A stretch of 64,000 nt of DNA, taken from NCBI RefSeq assembly GCF_001421705.1, contig NZ_LMKO01000025.1, forward strand, positions 62,001 through 126,000, in the 5' to 3' direction. Under the pieces are notes generated by a model. It saw nothing but the letters and a program-made list of their open reading frames with translations, was not told where the DNA came from and did no database searches. How positions within the stretch are numbered: the first letter of the stretch is position 1; the number at the start of each line of letters is the position of its first letter. Of this stretch, positions 24,048 through 32,126 are shown piece by piece. A program made the translations under genes and the position numbers. The DNA comes from Xylophilus sp. Leaf220 (lineage in GTDB: Bacteria > Pseudomonadota > Gammaproteobacteria > Burkholderiales > Burkholderiaceae_C).

Positions 24048-25493
24048 ATGCAGCTATTCGACGAGATGTACACCGCGTTGCCGCCCGAGACCGGCAACGT
24101 GCGAGACCACTACCGCACGTACGGCCAGTGGCTCGACGGCCAGCCGCTCGATGCCATGCGGGTCCGCCGCGAAGAGGCGGAGATGATCTTCCGGAGGGTG
24201 GGCATCACCTTCGCCGTCTACGGCGCGAAGGACGAGGACGGCTCCGGCACCGAGCGCCTGATCCCCTTCGACCTGATCCCGCGGATCATCCCGGCGCACG
24301 AGTGGGCGACGATGGAGCGGGGCCTGGTGCAGCGCGTCACCGCGCTCAACCGCTTCCTGCACGACGTGTACCACGACCAGGAGATCATCCGCGCCGGGAT
24401 GATCCCGGCCGAGCAGATCCTGCAGAACGCGCAGTTCCGCCCCGAGATGATGGGCGTCGACGTGCCCAACCACATCTACTCGCACATCGCCGGCATCGAC
24501 ATCGTGCGGGCGCCGGACGCCCAGGGCAACGGCGAGTACTACGTGCTCGAGGACAACCTCCGCGTCCCGAGCGGCGTGAGCTACATGCTCGAAGACCGCA
24601 AGATGATGATGCGGCTCTTCCCCGACCTGTTCAGCCGCCACCGCGTGGCCCCGGTCGCGCACTATCCCGACCTGCTGCTGGAGACCCTGCGCGCCTCGGC
24701 GCCGCCGGCCACCGCGCACCCGACGGTGGTGGTGCTCACGCCCGGCATGTACAACAGCGCCTACTTCGAGCACGCCTTCCTCGCGCAGCAGATGGGCGTC
24801 GAACTGGTCGAGGGCCAGGACCTCTTCGTGAAGGACGACTTCGTCTGGATGCGCACCACCCGCGGCCCGAAGCGGGTCGACGTGATCTACCGCCGGGTGG
24901 ACGACGATTTCCTCGATCCGCTGGCCTTCCGCCCCACCTCGACGCTCGGCTGTGCCGGGCTGCTGCAGGCCTACCGCGCCGGCAACGTGGCGATCTGCAA
25001 TGCGGTGGGCACCGGCGTGGCCGACGACAAGTCGATCTACCCCTACGTGCCCAAGATGATCGAGTTCTACCTGGGCGAGCAGCCGATCCTGAAGAACGTG
25101 CCGACCCGGATGTGCCGCAACCCGGACGATCTGGCCTACGTGCTCGCCAACATGAAGGACCTGGTGATCAAGGAAGTGCACGGCGCCGGCGGCTACGGCA
25201 TGCTGGTCGGCCCCGCGTCGACCCAGTCCGAGATCGAGGATTTCCGCCGTGCGCTGATCGCCCGGCCCGACGGCTACATCGCCCAGCCCACGCTGAGCCT
25301 GTCGAGCTGCCCGACCTTCGTCGAGAGCGGCATCGCGCCGCGCCACATCGACCTGCGGCCCTTCGTGCTGTCGGGCAAGGACGTGCAGATGGTGCCGGGC
25401 GGTCTGACCCGCGTGGCGCTGAAAGAAGGCTCTTTGGTCGTCAATTCGTCCCAGGGTGGTGGCACCAAGGACACCTGGATTCTGGAAGTCTGA
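24048..25493 (+). CDS. Circularly permuted type 2 ATP-grasp protein
   Basis: The 481-residue stand-alone protein starts at ATG 24048 behind AGGAG (24032-24036). Family markers in order are IPFDLIPRIIPAHEWATME, YYVLEDNLRVPSGVSYMLE (acidic E168 and D169), TPGMYNSAYFEHAFLAQQMG, DPLAFRPTSTLGCAGLLQAYR, VIKEVHGAGGYGMLVG and RHIDLRPFVLSG, ending with VVNSSQGGGTKDTWILEV. These carry the nucleotide- and Mg-binding residues of the fold. It is presumed to form an amide bond using ATP, with unknown substrates. The next gene, alpha-E, starts one base after its stop, so the pair is coupled. This is the unfused counterpart of the gene at 15110-17710, on the opposite strand beyond comEC. Confidence 0.94.
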   Translation: MQLFDEMYTALPPETGNVRDHYRTYGQWLDGQPLDAMRVRREEAEMIFRRVGITFAVYGAKDEDGSGTERLIPFDLIPRIIPAHEWATMERGLVQRVTALNRFLHDVYHDQEIIRAGMIPAEQILQNAQFRPEMMGVDVPNHIYSHIAGIDIVRAPDAQGNGEYYVLEDNLRVPSGVSYMLEDRKMMMRLFPDLFSRHRVAPVAHYPDLLLETLRASAPPATAHPTVVVLTPGMYNSAYFEHAFLAQQMGVELVEGQDLFVKDDFVWMRTTRGPKRVDVIYRRVDDDFLDPLAFRPTSTLGCAGLLQAYRAGNVAICNAVGTGVADDKSIYPYVPKMIEFYLGEQPILKNVPTRMCRNPDDLAYVLANMKDLVIKEVHGAGGYGMLVGPASTQSEIEDFRRALIARPDGYIAQPTLSLSSCPTFVESGIAPRHIDLRPFVLSGKDVQMVPGGLTRVALKEGSLVVNSSQGGGTKDTWILEV

Positions 25494-25494
25494 C

Positions 25495-26460
25495 ATGCTG
25501 AGCCGCACCGCCGACCATTTGTTCTGGATGTCCCGCTACACCGAGCGGGCGGAAAACACCGCCCGCATGCTGGACGTCAACTACCAGACCGCCTTGCTGC
25601 CCCAGTCCGCCGAAGCCGCGCTGACCGGCTGGGAAGGCCTGCTCACCATCAGCGAGCTGCTGCCGCACTACACCGCGCTGCACGGCACCATCACCGCCCG
25701 CGAGGTGATGGAGTTCATGGTGAAGGACGAGGCCAACCCGTCCTCGATCGTCTCCTGCCTGAAGGCGGCCCGCGAGAACGCACGCGCGGTCCGCGGCACG
25801 CTCACCACCGAGGCCTGGGAAACCCAGAACCAGACCTGGCTGGAGGTCAACCGCATGCTGCGCCAGGGCGAGTTCGAGCGCGATCCGGCCCAGTTCTTCG
25901 AATGGGTCAAGTTCCGCTCGCACCTCTCGCGCGGCGTGACGGTCGGCACCATGCTGATGGACGAGGCGCTGCACTTCATGCGCATCGGCACCTTCCTGGA
26001 GCGGGCCGACAACACCGCCCGCCTGGTCGACACCAAGTTCCACGCGATCCAGAACGACTTCTACGGGTCGGCCAGCGAGCGCGGCCAGGAGTACGACTTT
26101 TACCACTGGAGCGCGATTCTGCGCAGCGTCTCGGGCTTCGAGATCTACCGCCGCGTCTACCGCGACGTGATCCGTCCGGAGCGCGTCGCCGACCTGCTGA
26201 TCCTGAGGGCCGACATGCCGCGCTCGCTGCACTCCAGCCTGAACGAGGTCGTCGCCAACCTGGGCTTCGTGGTGAACGATCCGGGCACGGTGAGCGTGAG
26301 CCAGCGCAAGGCGGGCAAGCTGCGCGCCGACCTGCAGTTCGGCCAGATCGACGAGATCCTGGCGACCGGCCTGCACGCCTTCCTCACGCAGTTCCTCGAC
26401 CGCGTGAACGAACTGGGCGCCCACATCAGCCGCGAGTTCCTGGTGCCGACGACCGCGTAA
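25495..26460 (+). CDS. Alpha-E domain protein (DUF403)
   Basis: The 321-residue all-helical protein opens MLSRTADHLFWMSRYTERAENTARMLD, the family hallmark. Further along it has FLERADNTARLVDTKFHAI, an internal echo of the RAENTAR motif, consistent with a duplicated helical unit. No membrane segments or signal peptide. Alpha-E proteins are almost always encoded next to circularly permuted ATP-grasp and transglutaminase genes and are thought to act with them; no activity is known. The one-base gap to the ATP-grasp gene supports a complex. No third gene continues the operon: a 115-base gap and an unrelated signalling gene follow. Confidence 0.93.
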   Translation: MLSRTADHLFWMSRYTERAENTARMLDVNYQTALLPQSAEAALTGWEGLLTISELLPHYTALHGTITAREVMEFMVKDEANPSSIVSCLKAARENARAVRGTLTTEAWETQNQTWLEVNRMLRQGEFERDPAQFFEWVKFRSHLSRGVTVGTMLMDEALHFMRIGTFLERADNTARLVDTKFHAIQNDFYGSASERGQEYDFYHWSAILRSVSGFEIYRRVYRDVIRPERVADLLILRADMPRSLHSSLNEVVANLGFVVNDPGTVSVSQRKAGKLRADLQFGQIDEILATGLHAFLTQFLDRVNELGAHISREFLVPTTA

Positions 26461-26575
26461 GCGGCGCGGCAGGCAGGTCCAGAGCGGTACGCGGCGCCAT
26501 CCCGGGAGCACCCAAATTTCCAGTCCAGCGTCAGGCGCTCCCGCACACCACGGTCCCAAGCTCCCGGTTCTGCAT

Positions 26576-29500
26576 GTGCTCACGCGTTGGCTGCGCCGCC
26601 TCTCGGTCGGCAAGAAGCTCACGTTGATCTACCTGCTCGACCTGAGCGCGGTCATTTTCGTCTCGGGCATCCTGATCCACGAGAAATTCCTCTCGATCGA
26701 TTTCACCCGCAAGGAGAGCGTAGGCAGCGTCTACAGCGCCGCGGTGCGCGACATGCTGCTGATCCCGTTCCTGCCGTCGCGCGACCCGCAGGCGGCGCCG
26801 CCGGCCGAAGCGCGGCAGCGGCTGGAATCCCTGCGGCTGCAGCACGACCCGGCCCTGCGGTCCGCCGAGGCCAGCGCCTCGTTCGTCCAGGCCTGGGACA
26901 AGGCCCAGCAGTTGCAGGCGAAGAACGCCGGTGCGCCGCCCCCGGCTTCGGAACTGCGCGACCTGGTGCGGGCCTCGCGCGAGCTGCTCACCACCGTCGG
27001 CAACCAGTCCAACCTGATCCTCGACCCCGACCTCGACAGCTACTACGCGATGTCGCTGGTCGTGCTGCGTTTCCCCGAACTGCTCGACGTGATGAACGAC
27101 ACGATGCGGGCGCTGGACGGGCCGGGCCTCGCGTCGCTGCAACGCGGCGAGCGGCGGGCCGAGCTGCTGATCCTCGCCGGCCGGATCGACGCGACCAGCC
27201 TCGGCATCCGATCGGACTACCTGCAGGCCTTCGCCGCGGGGTCCCCCGCGCTGCGTGCGGCCCTGGAGCCGGGGCAGGCCGGCGTTGGTGCCAGCCTGGG
27301 GCGCTTCCTGGCGATCGTGCAGCGCATGGCCGACGGTCCTTCGGCCGGCGACGTCGGCATGCTGCAGAAGGCCCATGCCGAAACGCTTGAGGAACTGGAC
27401 GAGGCCTGGTCGCGCGCCGCCGCCGAGCTCGACCAGATGCTCGACGCGCGGGTCCAGGCGCTCTTCACCCGCATGTGGCTGCACCTGGGCACCGCGCTGC
27501 TGCTGCTGGCCTGCATCCTGACGCTGGTCTACGCCGTCGCGCAGCAGATCGCCCGGCCGCTGCGGCACTTGGCGCGGGTGGCCGACGACGTGCGCCGCAC
27601 CGGCGACTACCGCCACCGCGCCGTCTGGAACAGCCGCGACGAGATCGGCCAGCTGGTCCAGGCCTTCAACGGCATGCTGGCCCAACTGGGCCGGGAGCGC
27701 GAGACGCAGCAGGAGCTGGCGCTGCGCGAACGGGCCGCCCACGCGCAACAGGAAATCGTCGAGGCGACGCCGATCGCGATGGTCGTCACCTCGGTGCCGC
27801 GGCACACGGTGCTGCACGCCAACACGCCGGCCGCGCAATGGCTCGGCGGCATGGTTGACGATCCGTGGGGCCGCAGCCTCGAACCGTCGGTGCGGGCACG
27901 GTTCTTCCAGCAACTGGCCGACCGCGGTGCGGTGGACGAGTTCGAGGTCTGCTGGCGCGGCGCGGACGAGGTGTCGTGGGCGCTGCTCTCGGCACGCCGG
28001 CTGCAGTTCCAGGGGCAGGACGCGGTGCTCACCTCGATCACCCCGATCAACATCCAGAAGCAGATGGAGCGCCGGCTGGAACTGTGGGCCAAGGTGTTCG
28101 AGGCATCGTCCGAGAGCATCGTCATCATGGACGAGCAACAGCGGGTGCTCAGCGTGAACAACGCGTTCTGCCGCAGCACGTCGTACGAGGCCTACGAGGT
28201 CATCGGACAGACCTTCTCCACCCTGCTGGAGGAGCCGCAGCAGGGCGCGCTGGCGCACCGCATGGCCGACACCCTGGCCGAGCGCGGGGCGTGGCAGGGC
28301 GAGGTGGCCTTCCGCCGCATGCGCAGCGAGAGCTACCCGGCGTGGCTGATCGTGTCGGCGGTGCGCGAGAACGCGCAGCTGGGCCCGATCTCGCACTACA
28401 TCGGCATCTCGGTCGACATCACCGAGCGCAAGCGCACCGAGGCGCGGGTGCGCTTCCTGGCCGAGCACGACGTGCTGACCGAGCTGCCCAACCGGGCGCT
28501 CTGCCTGACCCGGCTGGCCGACGCGCTGGCCAGCGCCGAGGTGGCGGGCGAGCGGGTGGCGGTGCTGTTCATCGACCTCGACCGGTTCAAGCTGGTCAAC
28601 GACACGCTCGGCCACCATGTGGGCGACGCGCTGCTGCGCTCGGTCGCGAGCCGCCTGGCCCAGGCAGTGCGGGGCGACGACACGGTGAGCCGGCTCGGCG
28701 GCGACGAATTCGTGGTGGTGCTGCGCAGCGTCGACACGGTGCAGGAAATCCGCGACATCGTCGAGCAGCGGCTGATCCCGCTGATCCGGGCGCCCCACGA
28801 CGGCGACGGCAACGAGCTGCGGGTCTCCTGCAGCATCGGCATCGCGGTGTATCCCGAGGACGGCTCCAACCTCGACGAGTTGATGCGCCGGGCCGACGCT
28901 GCGATGTACGAGGCCAAGGCCGCCGGCCGCGACCAGGTGCGTTTCTTCTCGTCGGAGCTGGACCAGCTGGCCCGCGAGCGCCGCACCATCGAGCAGTACC
29001 TGCGGGTGGCGCTGGAGCACGACGAGCTCAGCCTGCACTACCAGCCGCGGGTCGATGCGATCACGCTGCAGGTGGTGGGCATGGAAGCGCTGATGCGCTG
29101 GCAGCACCCGGAGCTGGGCAGCGTGTCGCCCGCGGTCTTCATCCCGGTGGCCGAGGAGACCGGGCTGATCCGCCCCTTCGGCCTCTGGGCGCTGCAGAAG
29201 GCCTGCACCCAGTTGGAGAGCTGGGCTCGTTCGGGGCGGGAGCCGATCGCGCTGTCGGTCAACATCTCCACCGTGCAGCTGGGCGATCCGGACGTGCTCG
29301 AGTTCCTGCGCGACTTCTTCGCCCGCACCGGCATCGAGCCGCGGCTGCTGGAGCTGGAGATCACCGAAACGCAGCTGATGGAGAACGCCGATGCCTCCGG
29401 TGCGGCACTCTCGTCGCTGCGGGCGCTAGGCCTGCGCTTCTCGATCGACGACTTCGGCACCGGCTATTCCAGCCTGGCCTACCTGAAGCGGTTCCCGATC

Positions 29501-29794
29501 GACAAGCTGAAGATCGACAAGTCGTTCGTGCAGGACCTGCTGTCCGACACGACCGACCTGGCCATCGTGCGCGCCATCATCGCGCTGGGCCACAACCTGG
29601 GCCTGGGCGTGGTGGCCGAGGGCGTCGAGTCGGCCGCGGCCGCGCAGCGGCTCAAGGTGCTGGGCTGCGACGAGCTGCAGGGCTTCCACTTCGCCCGGCC
29701 GATGGCGGTGCCGCAGCTGGAGGAGTGGCTCAAGGCGCACTACGCCGCCCGCGACCTGATGGACGACGACCACGACATGCACTCGCTCCGCTAG
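26576..29794 (+). CDS. Membrane HAMP-PAS-PAS-GGDEF-EAL c-di-GMP protein
   Basis: This 1072-residue inner-membrane sensor begins with GTG 26576 (the nearby ATG at 26574 is in another frame). Transmembrane helix 1 is at about residues 15-36, a periplasmic sensor domain of about 260 residues follows, and helix 2 is at about 300-322. A HAMP linker and two PAS modules (about 395-620) lead to a GGDEF domain with GGDEF at 708-712, and then an EAL domain with ExLxR from E837, DDFGTGYSS and KIDKSFV. The inhibitory RxxD (R699-D702) is present five residues before GGDEF, unlike in the protein at 1032-3107. Both catalytic sites look intact. It probably adjusts c-di-GMP in response to an external signal. 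Confidence 0.93.
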   Translation: MLTRWLRRLSVGKKLTLIYLLDLSAVIFVSGILIHEKFLSIDFTRKESVGSVYSAAVRDMLLIPFLPSRDPQAAPPAEARQRLESLRLQHDPALRSAEASASFVQAWDKAQQLQAKNAGAPPPASELRDLVRASRELLTTVGNQSNLILDPDLDSYYAMSLVVLRFPELLDVMNDTMRALDGPGLASLQRGERRAELLILAGRIDATSLGIRSDYLQAFAAGSPALRAALEPGQAGVGASLGRFLAIVQRMADGPSAGDVGMLQKAHAETLEELDEAWSRAAAELDQMLDARVQALFTRMWLHLGTALLLLACILTLVYAVAQQIARPLRHLARVADDVRRTGDYRHRAVWNSRDEIGQLVQAFNGMLAQLGRERETQQELALRERAAHAQQEIVEATPIAMVVTSVPRHTVLHANTPAAQWLGGMVDDPWGRSLEPSVRARFFQQLADRGAVDEFEVCWRGADEVSWALLSARRLQFQGQDAVLTSITPINIQKQMERRLELWAKVFEASSESIVIMDEQQRVLSVNNAFCRSTSYEAYEVIGQTFSTLLEEPQQGALAHRMADTLAERGAWQGEVAFRRMRSESYPAWLIVSAVRENAQLGPISHYIGISVDITERKRTEARVRFLAEHDVLTELPNRALCLTRLADALASAEVAGERVAVLFIDLDRFKLVNDTLGHHVGDALLRSVASRLAQAVRGDDTVSRLGGDEFVVVLRSVDTVQEIRDIVEQRLIPLIRAPHDGDGNELRVSCSIGIAVYPEDGSNLDELMRRADAAMYEAKAAGRDQVRFFSSELDQLARERRTIEQYLRVALEHDELSLHYQPRVDAITLQVVGMEALMRWQHPELGSVSPAVFIPVAEETGLIRPFGLWALQKACTQLESWARSGREPIALSVNISTVQLGDPDVLEFLRDFFARTGIEPRLLELEITETQLMENADASGAALSSLRALGLRFSIDDFGTGYSSLAYLKRFPIDKLKIDKSFVQDLLSDTTDLAIVRAIIALGHNLGLGVVAEGVESAAAAQRLKVLGCDELQGFHFARPMAVPQLEEWLKAHYAARDLMDDDHDMHSLR

Positions 29795-30000
29795 CGCGGT
29801 TGTCGAGCCGCGACCGTCTGGCGACACGACGGTGCCGGCGGTGCCTCGCAGAAAGGCGCCGTGCGAGCTGTATGCCGCGGGGGCTATCGGTAATGCCCCT
29901 GTCGGTGCTTACCCTTCTTCGGGCCGTTTTCCCGTCTGGAGGGCACCTGCCCGGTGCCGAGCCGTGCGAAAGTGGGATTCATTTCCCATCCGGAGACACG

Positions 30001-30354
30001 ATGATCCATCTCCCCACCATCCGCATCGACAGCCGTACTGCGCACGCCGCGGCGGCGACGCTGCTGCTGCTGATCGCGGCCACTGGCGCCAACGCACAGG
30101 GCGCGTCCGGCAACGACAGCCCACCGGCCGTGACCGCGCCCTCCGCACCCGGCCAGGGTGCCGCGTCCGCGGGCACCCAGCACGCCGGTGCCGGCCATGA
30201 CGCCAGGCCGCGCAGGGCGGCTGCGCCCAGGCGCGAAGGCGACCTGGGCCGCGCGCCCTTCGGCACCGGCAGCCGTCGCCACGACGCGTCCGACGCCGGG
30301 GTCCCGTCCGCGAAGCCTAAAGGCGACCCGGGCGGCGCGGCCGGCACCCGCTGA
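30001..30354 (+). CDS. Small exported low-complexity protein
   Basis: The 117-residue protein has a signal peptide (hydrophobic core AAAATLLLLIAATG, likely cut after NAQ near residue 33) and a mature part rich in Gly, Ala, Pro, Arg and Ser with no recognisable domain. GGAG stands about 8 bases before ATG 30001. The mature region is basic (RPRRAAAPRREGD) and ends AAGTR. The next gene is similar in size and design and ends GTGTR, so the two may be diverged duplicates. No function can be assigned. Between the GGDEF-EAL gene and this one lie 206 bases in which I see no gene. Confidence 0.55.
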   Translation: MIHLPTIRIDSRTAHAAAATLLLLIAATGANAQGASGNDSPPAVTAPSAPGQGAASAGTQHAGAGHDARPRRAAAPRREGDLGRAPFGTGSRRHDASDAGVPSAKPKGDPGGAAGTR

Positions 30355-30469
30355 CGCACCGCAGGCCCCGTCCTACCTCCCTGGACGACATGGGCGGGCA
30401 CGCCATCCGCAGGCGTGCTTTAAGTTGGGTGTCTTGGGCATGTCGCCCCCCACTCTTCTGGAGATACCC

Positions 30470-30883
30470 ATGAAATTCCGCAACAAGATCGCCTGTGCTC
30501 TGGCAGTGGCCGCCTTCGGCGCCACCATTCCGTTGTCTTTCGCACAAGGTGCCGGCGGCGCCGGTGGTGCAGGGGGCGCGGGTGCCGGTGGTGCGGGCGG
30601 CTCGGGCAGCACCGGCAGCGCGACCGGTGCCGGCGCGATGAGCAGCCCGGCCACGCCCAGCACCGCCCCGGGCACCGCCACCACGCCGAGCGGCACCAAT
30701 CCTGCCAATGCGACGAAGGGCACCACCCGCGCCGACAAGATGGCACCGGGCGGCATGTCGAACCAGGCACCGGTCGGCAGCAGCCGCACGACGCCGGGCA
30801 GCGCCGGTACCAGCGGCACCGGCTCGATGGGCGGCTCTGGCATGGGCACGACCGGCACGGGTACCGGTACCGGCACACGCTGA
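30470..30883 (+). CDS. Small exported Gly/Ala/Thr-rich protein
   Basis: The 137-residue protein begins with a classic signal peptide (MKFRNKIACALAVAAF, cleavage after SFAQ near residue 26). A stretch of GGAG-type repeats follows, then Ser/Thr/Pro/Gly-rich low-complexity sequence ending in (GT)n-R. The single more complex segment is TRADKMAPGGMSNQAPVG. GGAG precedes ATG 30470. Codon choice and signal peptide argue for a real gene rather than a shadow. The composition resembles secreted filler or surface-associated proteins, but no family is recognised. A strong terminator follows about 60 bases downstream. Confidence 0.6.
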   Translation: MKFRNKIACALAVAAFGATIPLSFAQGAGGAGGAGGAGAGGAGGSGSTGSATGAGAMSSPATPSTAPGTATTPSGTNPANATKGTTRADKMAPGGMSNQAPVGSSRTTPGSAGTSGTGSMGGSGMGTTGTGTGTGTR

Positions 30884-30940
30884 TCGATCGGGCAGTCCAC
30901 CTCGCAATGCTTACCGGCACTGCGGACCGGCCCCCAACGA

Positions 30941-30974
30941 AAAAATCCCGCTACCGAGAGGTAGCGGGATTTTT
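30941..30974. terminator. Bidirectional intrinsic terminator
   Basis: A 13-14 bp stem, AAAATCCCGCTACC and GGTAGCGGGATTTT, has a GAGA loop, with A and T runs on either side. It serves the exported-protein gene on the plus strand and tRNA-Thr/fbp transcripts on the minus strand. Confidence 0.92.
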
Positions 30975-30978
30975 GATT

Positions 30979-31054
30979 TGGTGCCGGAGAGATGAATCGA
31001 ACACCCGACCTTCTCATTACGAATGAGCTGCTCTACCGACTGAGCTACACCGGC
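30979..31054 (-). tRNA. tRNA-Thr (anticodon CGT)
   Basis: On the minus strand the cloverleaf starts GCCGGTG and ends CTCCGGC-A-CCA, with CCA encoded. The D-arm is GCTC...GAGC, and the anticodon loop TTCGTAA gives CGT (threonine, ACG codons). The T-loop TTCGATT is canonical. There is one mismatch in the acceptor stem (position 6/67) and one at the top of the anticodon stem. It lies 12 bases downstream of fbp. Confidence 0.95.
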
Positions 31055-31066
31055 TGAAGCCCGCGA

Positions 31067-32074
31067 TTATAGCGTGCGGTGGTAGGAGGTGACGCGTTCG
31101 ACCTCATTTTTCGATCCGAGCACCACCGCGACGCGCTGGTGCAACTTGGTCGGCTGGATGTCCAGGATGCGCTCGCGGCCGTCGGTGGCGGCGCCGCCCG
31201 CCTGCTCGACCAGCCACGACATCGGGTTGGCTTCGTACATCAGGCGCAGCTTGCCAGGCTTGTCGGGCTCGCGCTTGTCCCAGGGGTACATGAAGATGCC
31301 GCCGCGCGTCAGGATGCGGTGCACGTCGGAGACCATGCTGGCGATCCAGCGCATGTTGAAGTCCTTCTCGCGCGGGCCGTCCTGGCCTTGCAGGCACTCG
31401 TCGATGTAGCGCTTCACCGGCGCGTCCCAGTGCCGCATGTTGCTCATGTTGATCGCGAATTCCCTGGTGTCGGCGGGAATGCGCACGTCTTCCTGCGTCA
31501 GCACGAACGAGCCCTGCTCGCGGTCGAGCGTGAACATCGCGACGCCGTTGCCCACCGTCAGCACCAGCGTTGTCTGCGGGCCGTAGAGGCAGTAGCCGGC
31601 GGCGACCTGCTGGGTGCCGGGCTGCAGGAAGTCCGATTCCTGCACGCCGGGGTGCGCATCGGATTTCTTCAGCACGCTGAAGATGGTGCCGATGCTGACG
31701 TTCACGTCGATGTTGCTGGAGCCGTCGAGCGGGTCGAACAGCAGCAGGTACTCGCCCTGCGGGTAGCGGCTCGGGATCAGGTGGATGCTGTCCATCTCCT
31801 CGCTGGCCATCGCGGCCAGGTGGCCGCCCCATTCGTTGGCTTCGATCAGCACTTCGTTGCTGATGATGTCGAGCTTCTTCTGCACTTCGCCCTGCACGTT
31901 CTCGCTGCCGGCTGTGCCCAGCACGTCGCCGAGCGCGCCCTTGCTGACGGCTTGGCTGATGCCCTTGCAGGCGCGGGCCACCACCTCCAGCAGCAGGCGC
32001 AGTTGCGCGGGGATGTGGCCGTCGGTGCGTTGTTTCTCGACCAGGTAGCGGGTCAGGCTGATTTTCTGCGCCAT
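31067..32074 (-). CDS. fbp: Fructose-1,6-bisphosphatase class 1
   Basis: The 335-residue gluconeogenic (and possibly Calvin-cycle) enzyme releases phosphate from fructose 1,6-bisphosphate. Diagnostic are [10 protein letters not shown], the metal-binding [39 protein letters not shown] and [27 protein letters not shown] (substrate site). Full length for class 1. It lies downstream of pepN on the same strand with a 52-base gap, so the two may be co-transcribed; tRNA-Thr follows. Confidence 0.97.
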   Translation of the reverse strand: MAQKISLTRYLVEKQRTDGHIPAQLRLLLEVVARACKGISQAVSKGALGDVLGTAGSENVQGEVQKKLDIISNEVLIEANEWGGHLAAMASEEMDSIHLIPSRYPQGEYLLLFDPLDGSSNIDVNVSIGTIFSVLKKSDAHPGVQESDFLQPGTQQVAAGYCLYGPQTTLVLTVGNGVAMFTLDREQGSFVLTQEDVRIPADTREFAINMSNMRHWDAPVKRYIDECLQGQDGPREKDFNMRWIASMVSDVHRILTRGGIFMYPWDKREPDKPGKLRLMYEANPMSWLVEQAGGAATDGRERILDIQPTKLHQRVAVVLGSKNEVERVTSYHRTL

Positions 32075-32126
32075 GGGCGGTGTCCTTCTCTCGGAAAAAT
32101 GGGGGGCGTGGTGCGGAGCGGGCAGG

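Noticed and set aside
30545-30620. GGTGCCGGCGGC-like tandem repeats as a possible CRISPR or minisatellite
   Set aside because: The units are short, without spacers, and are the codons of a Gly/Ala-rich protein in frame with a signal peptide.
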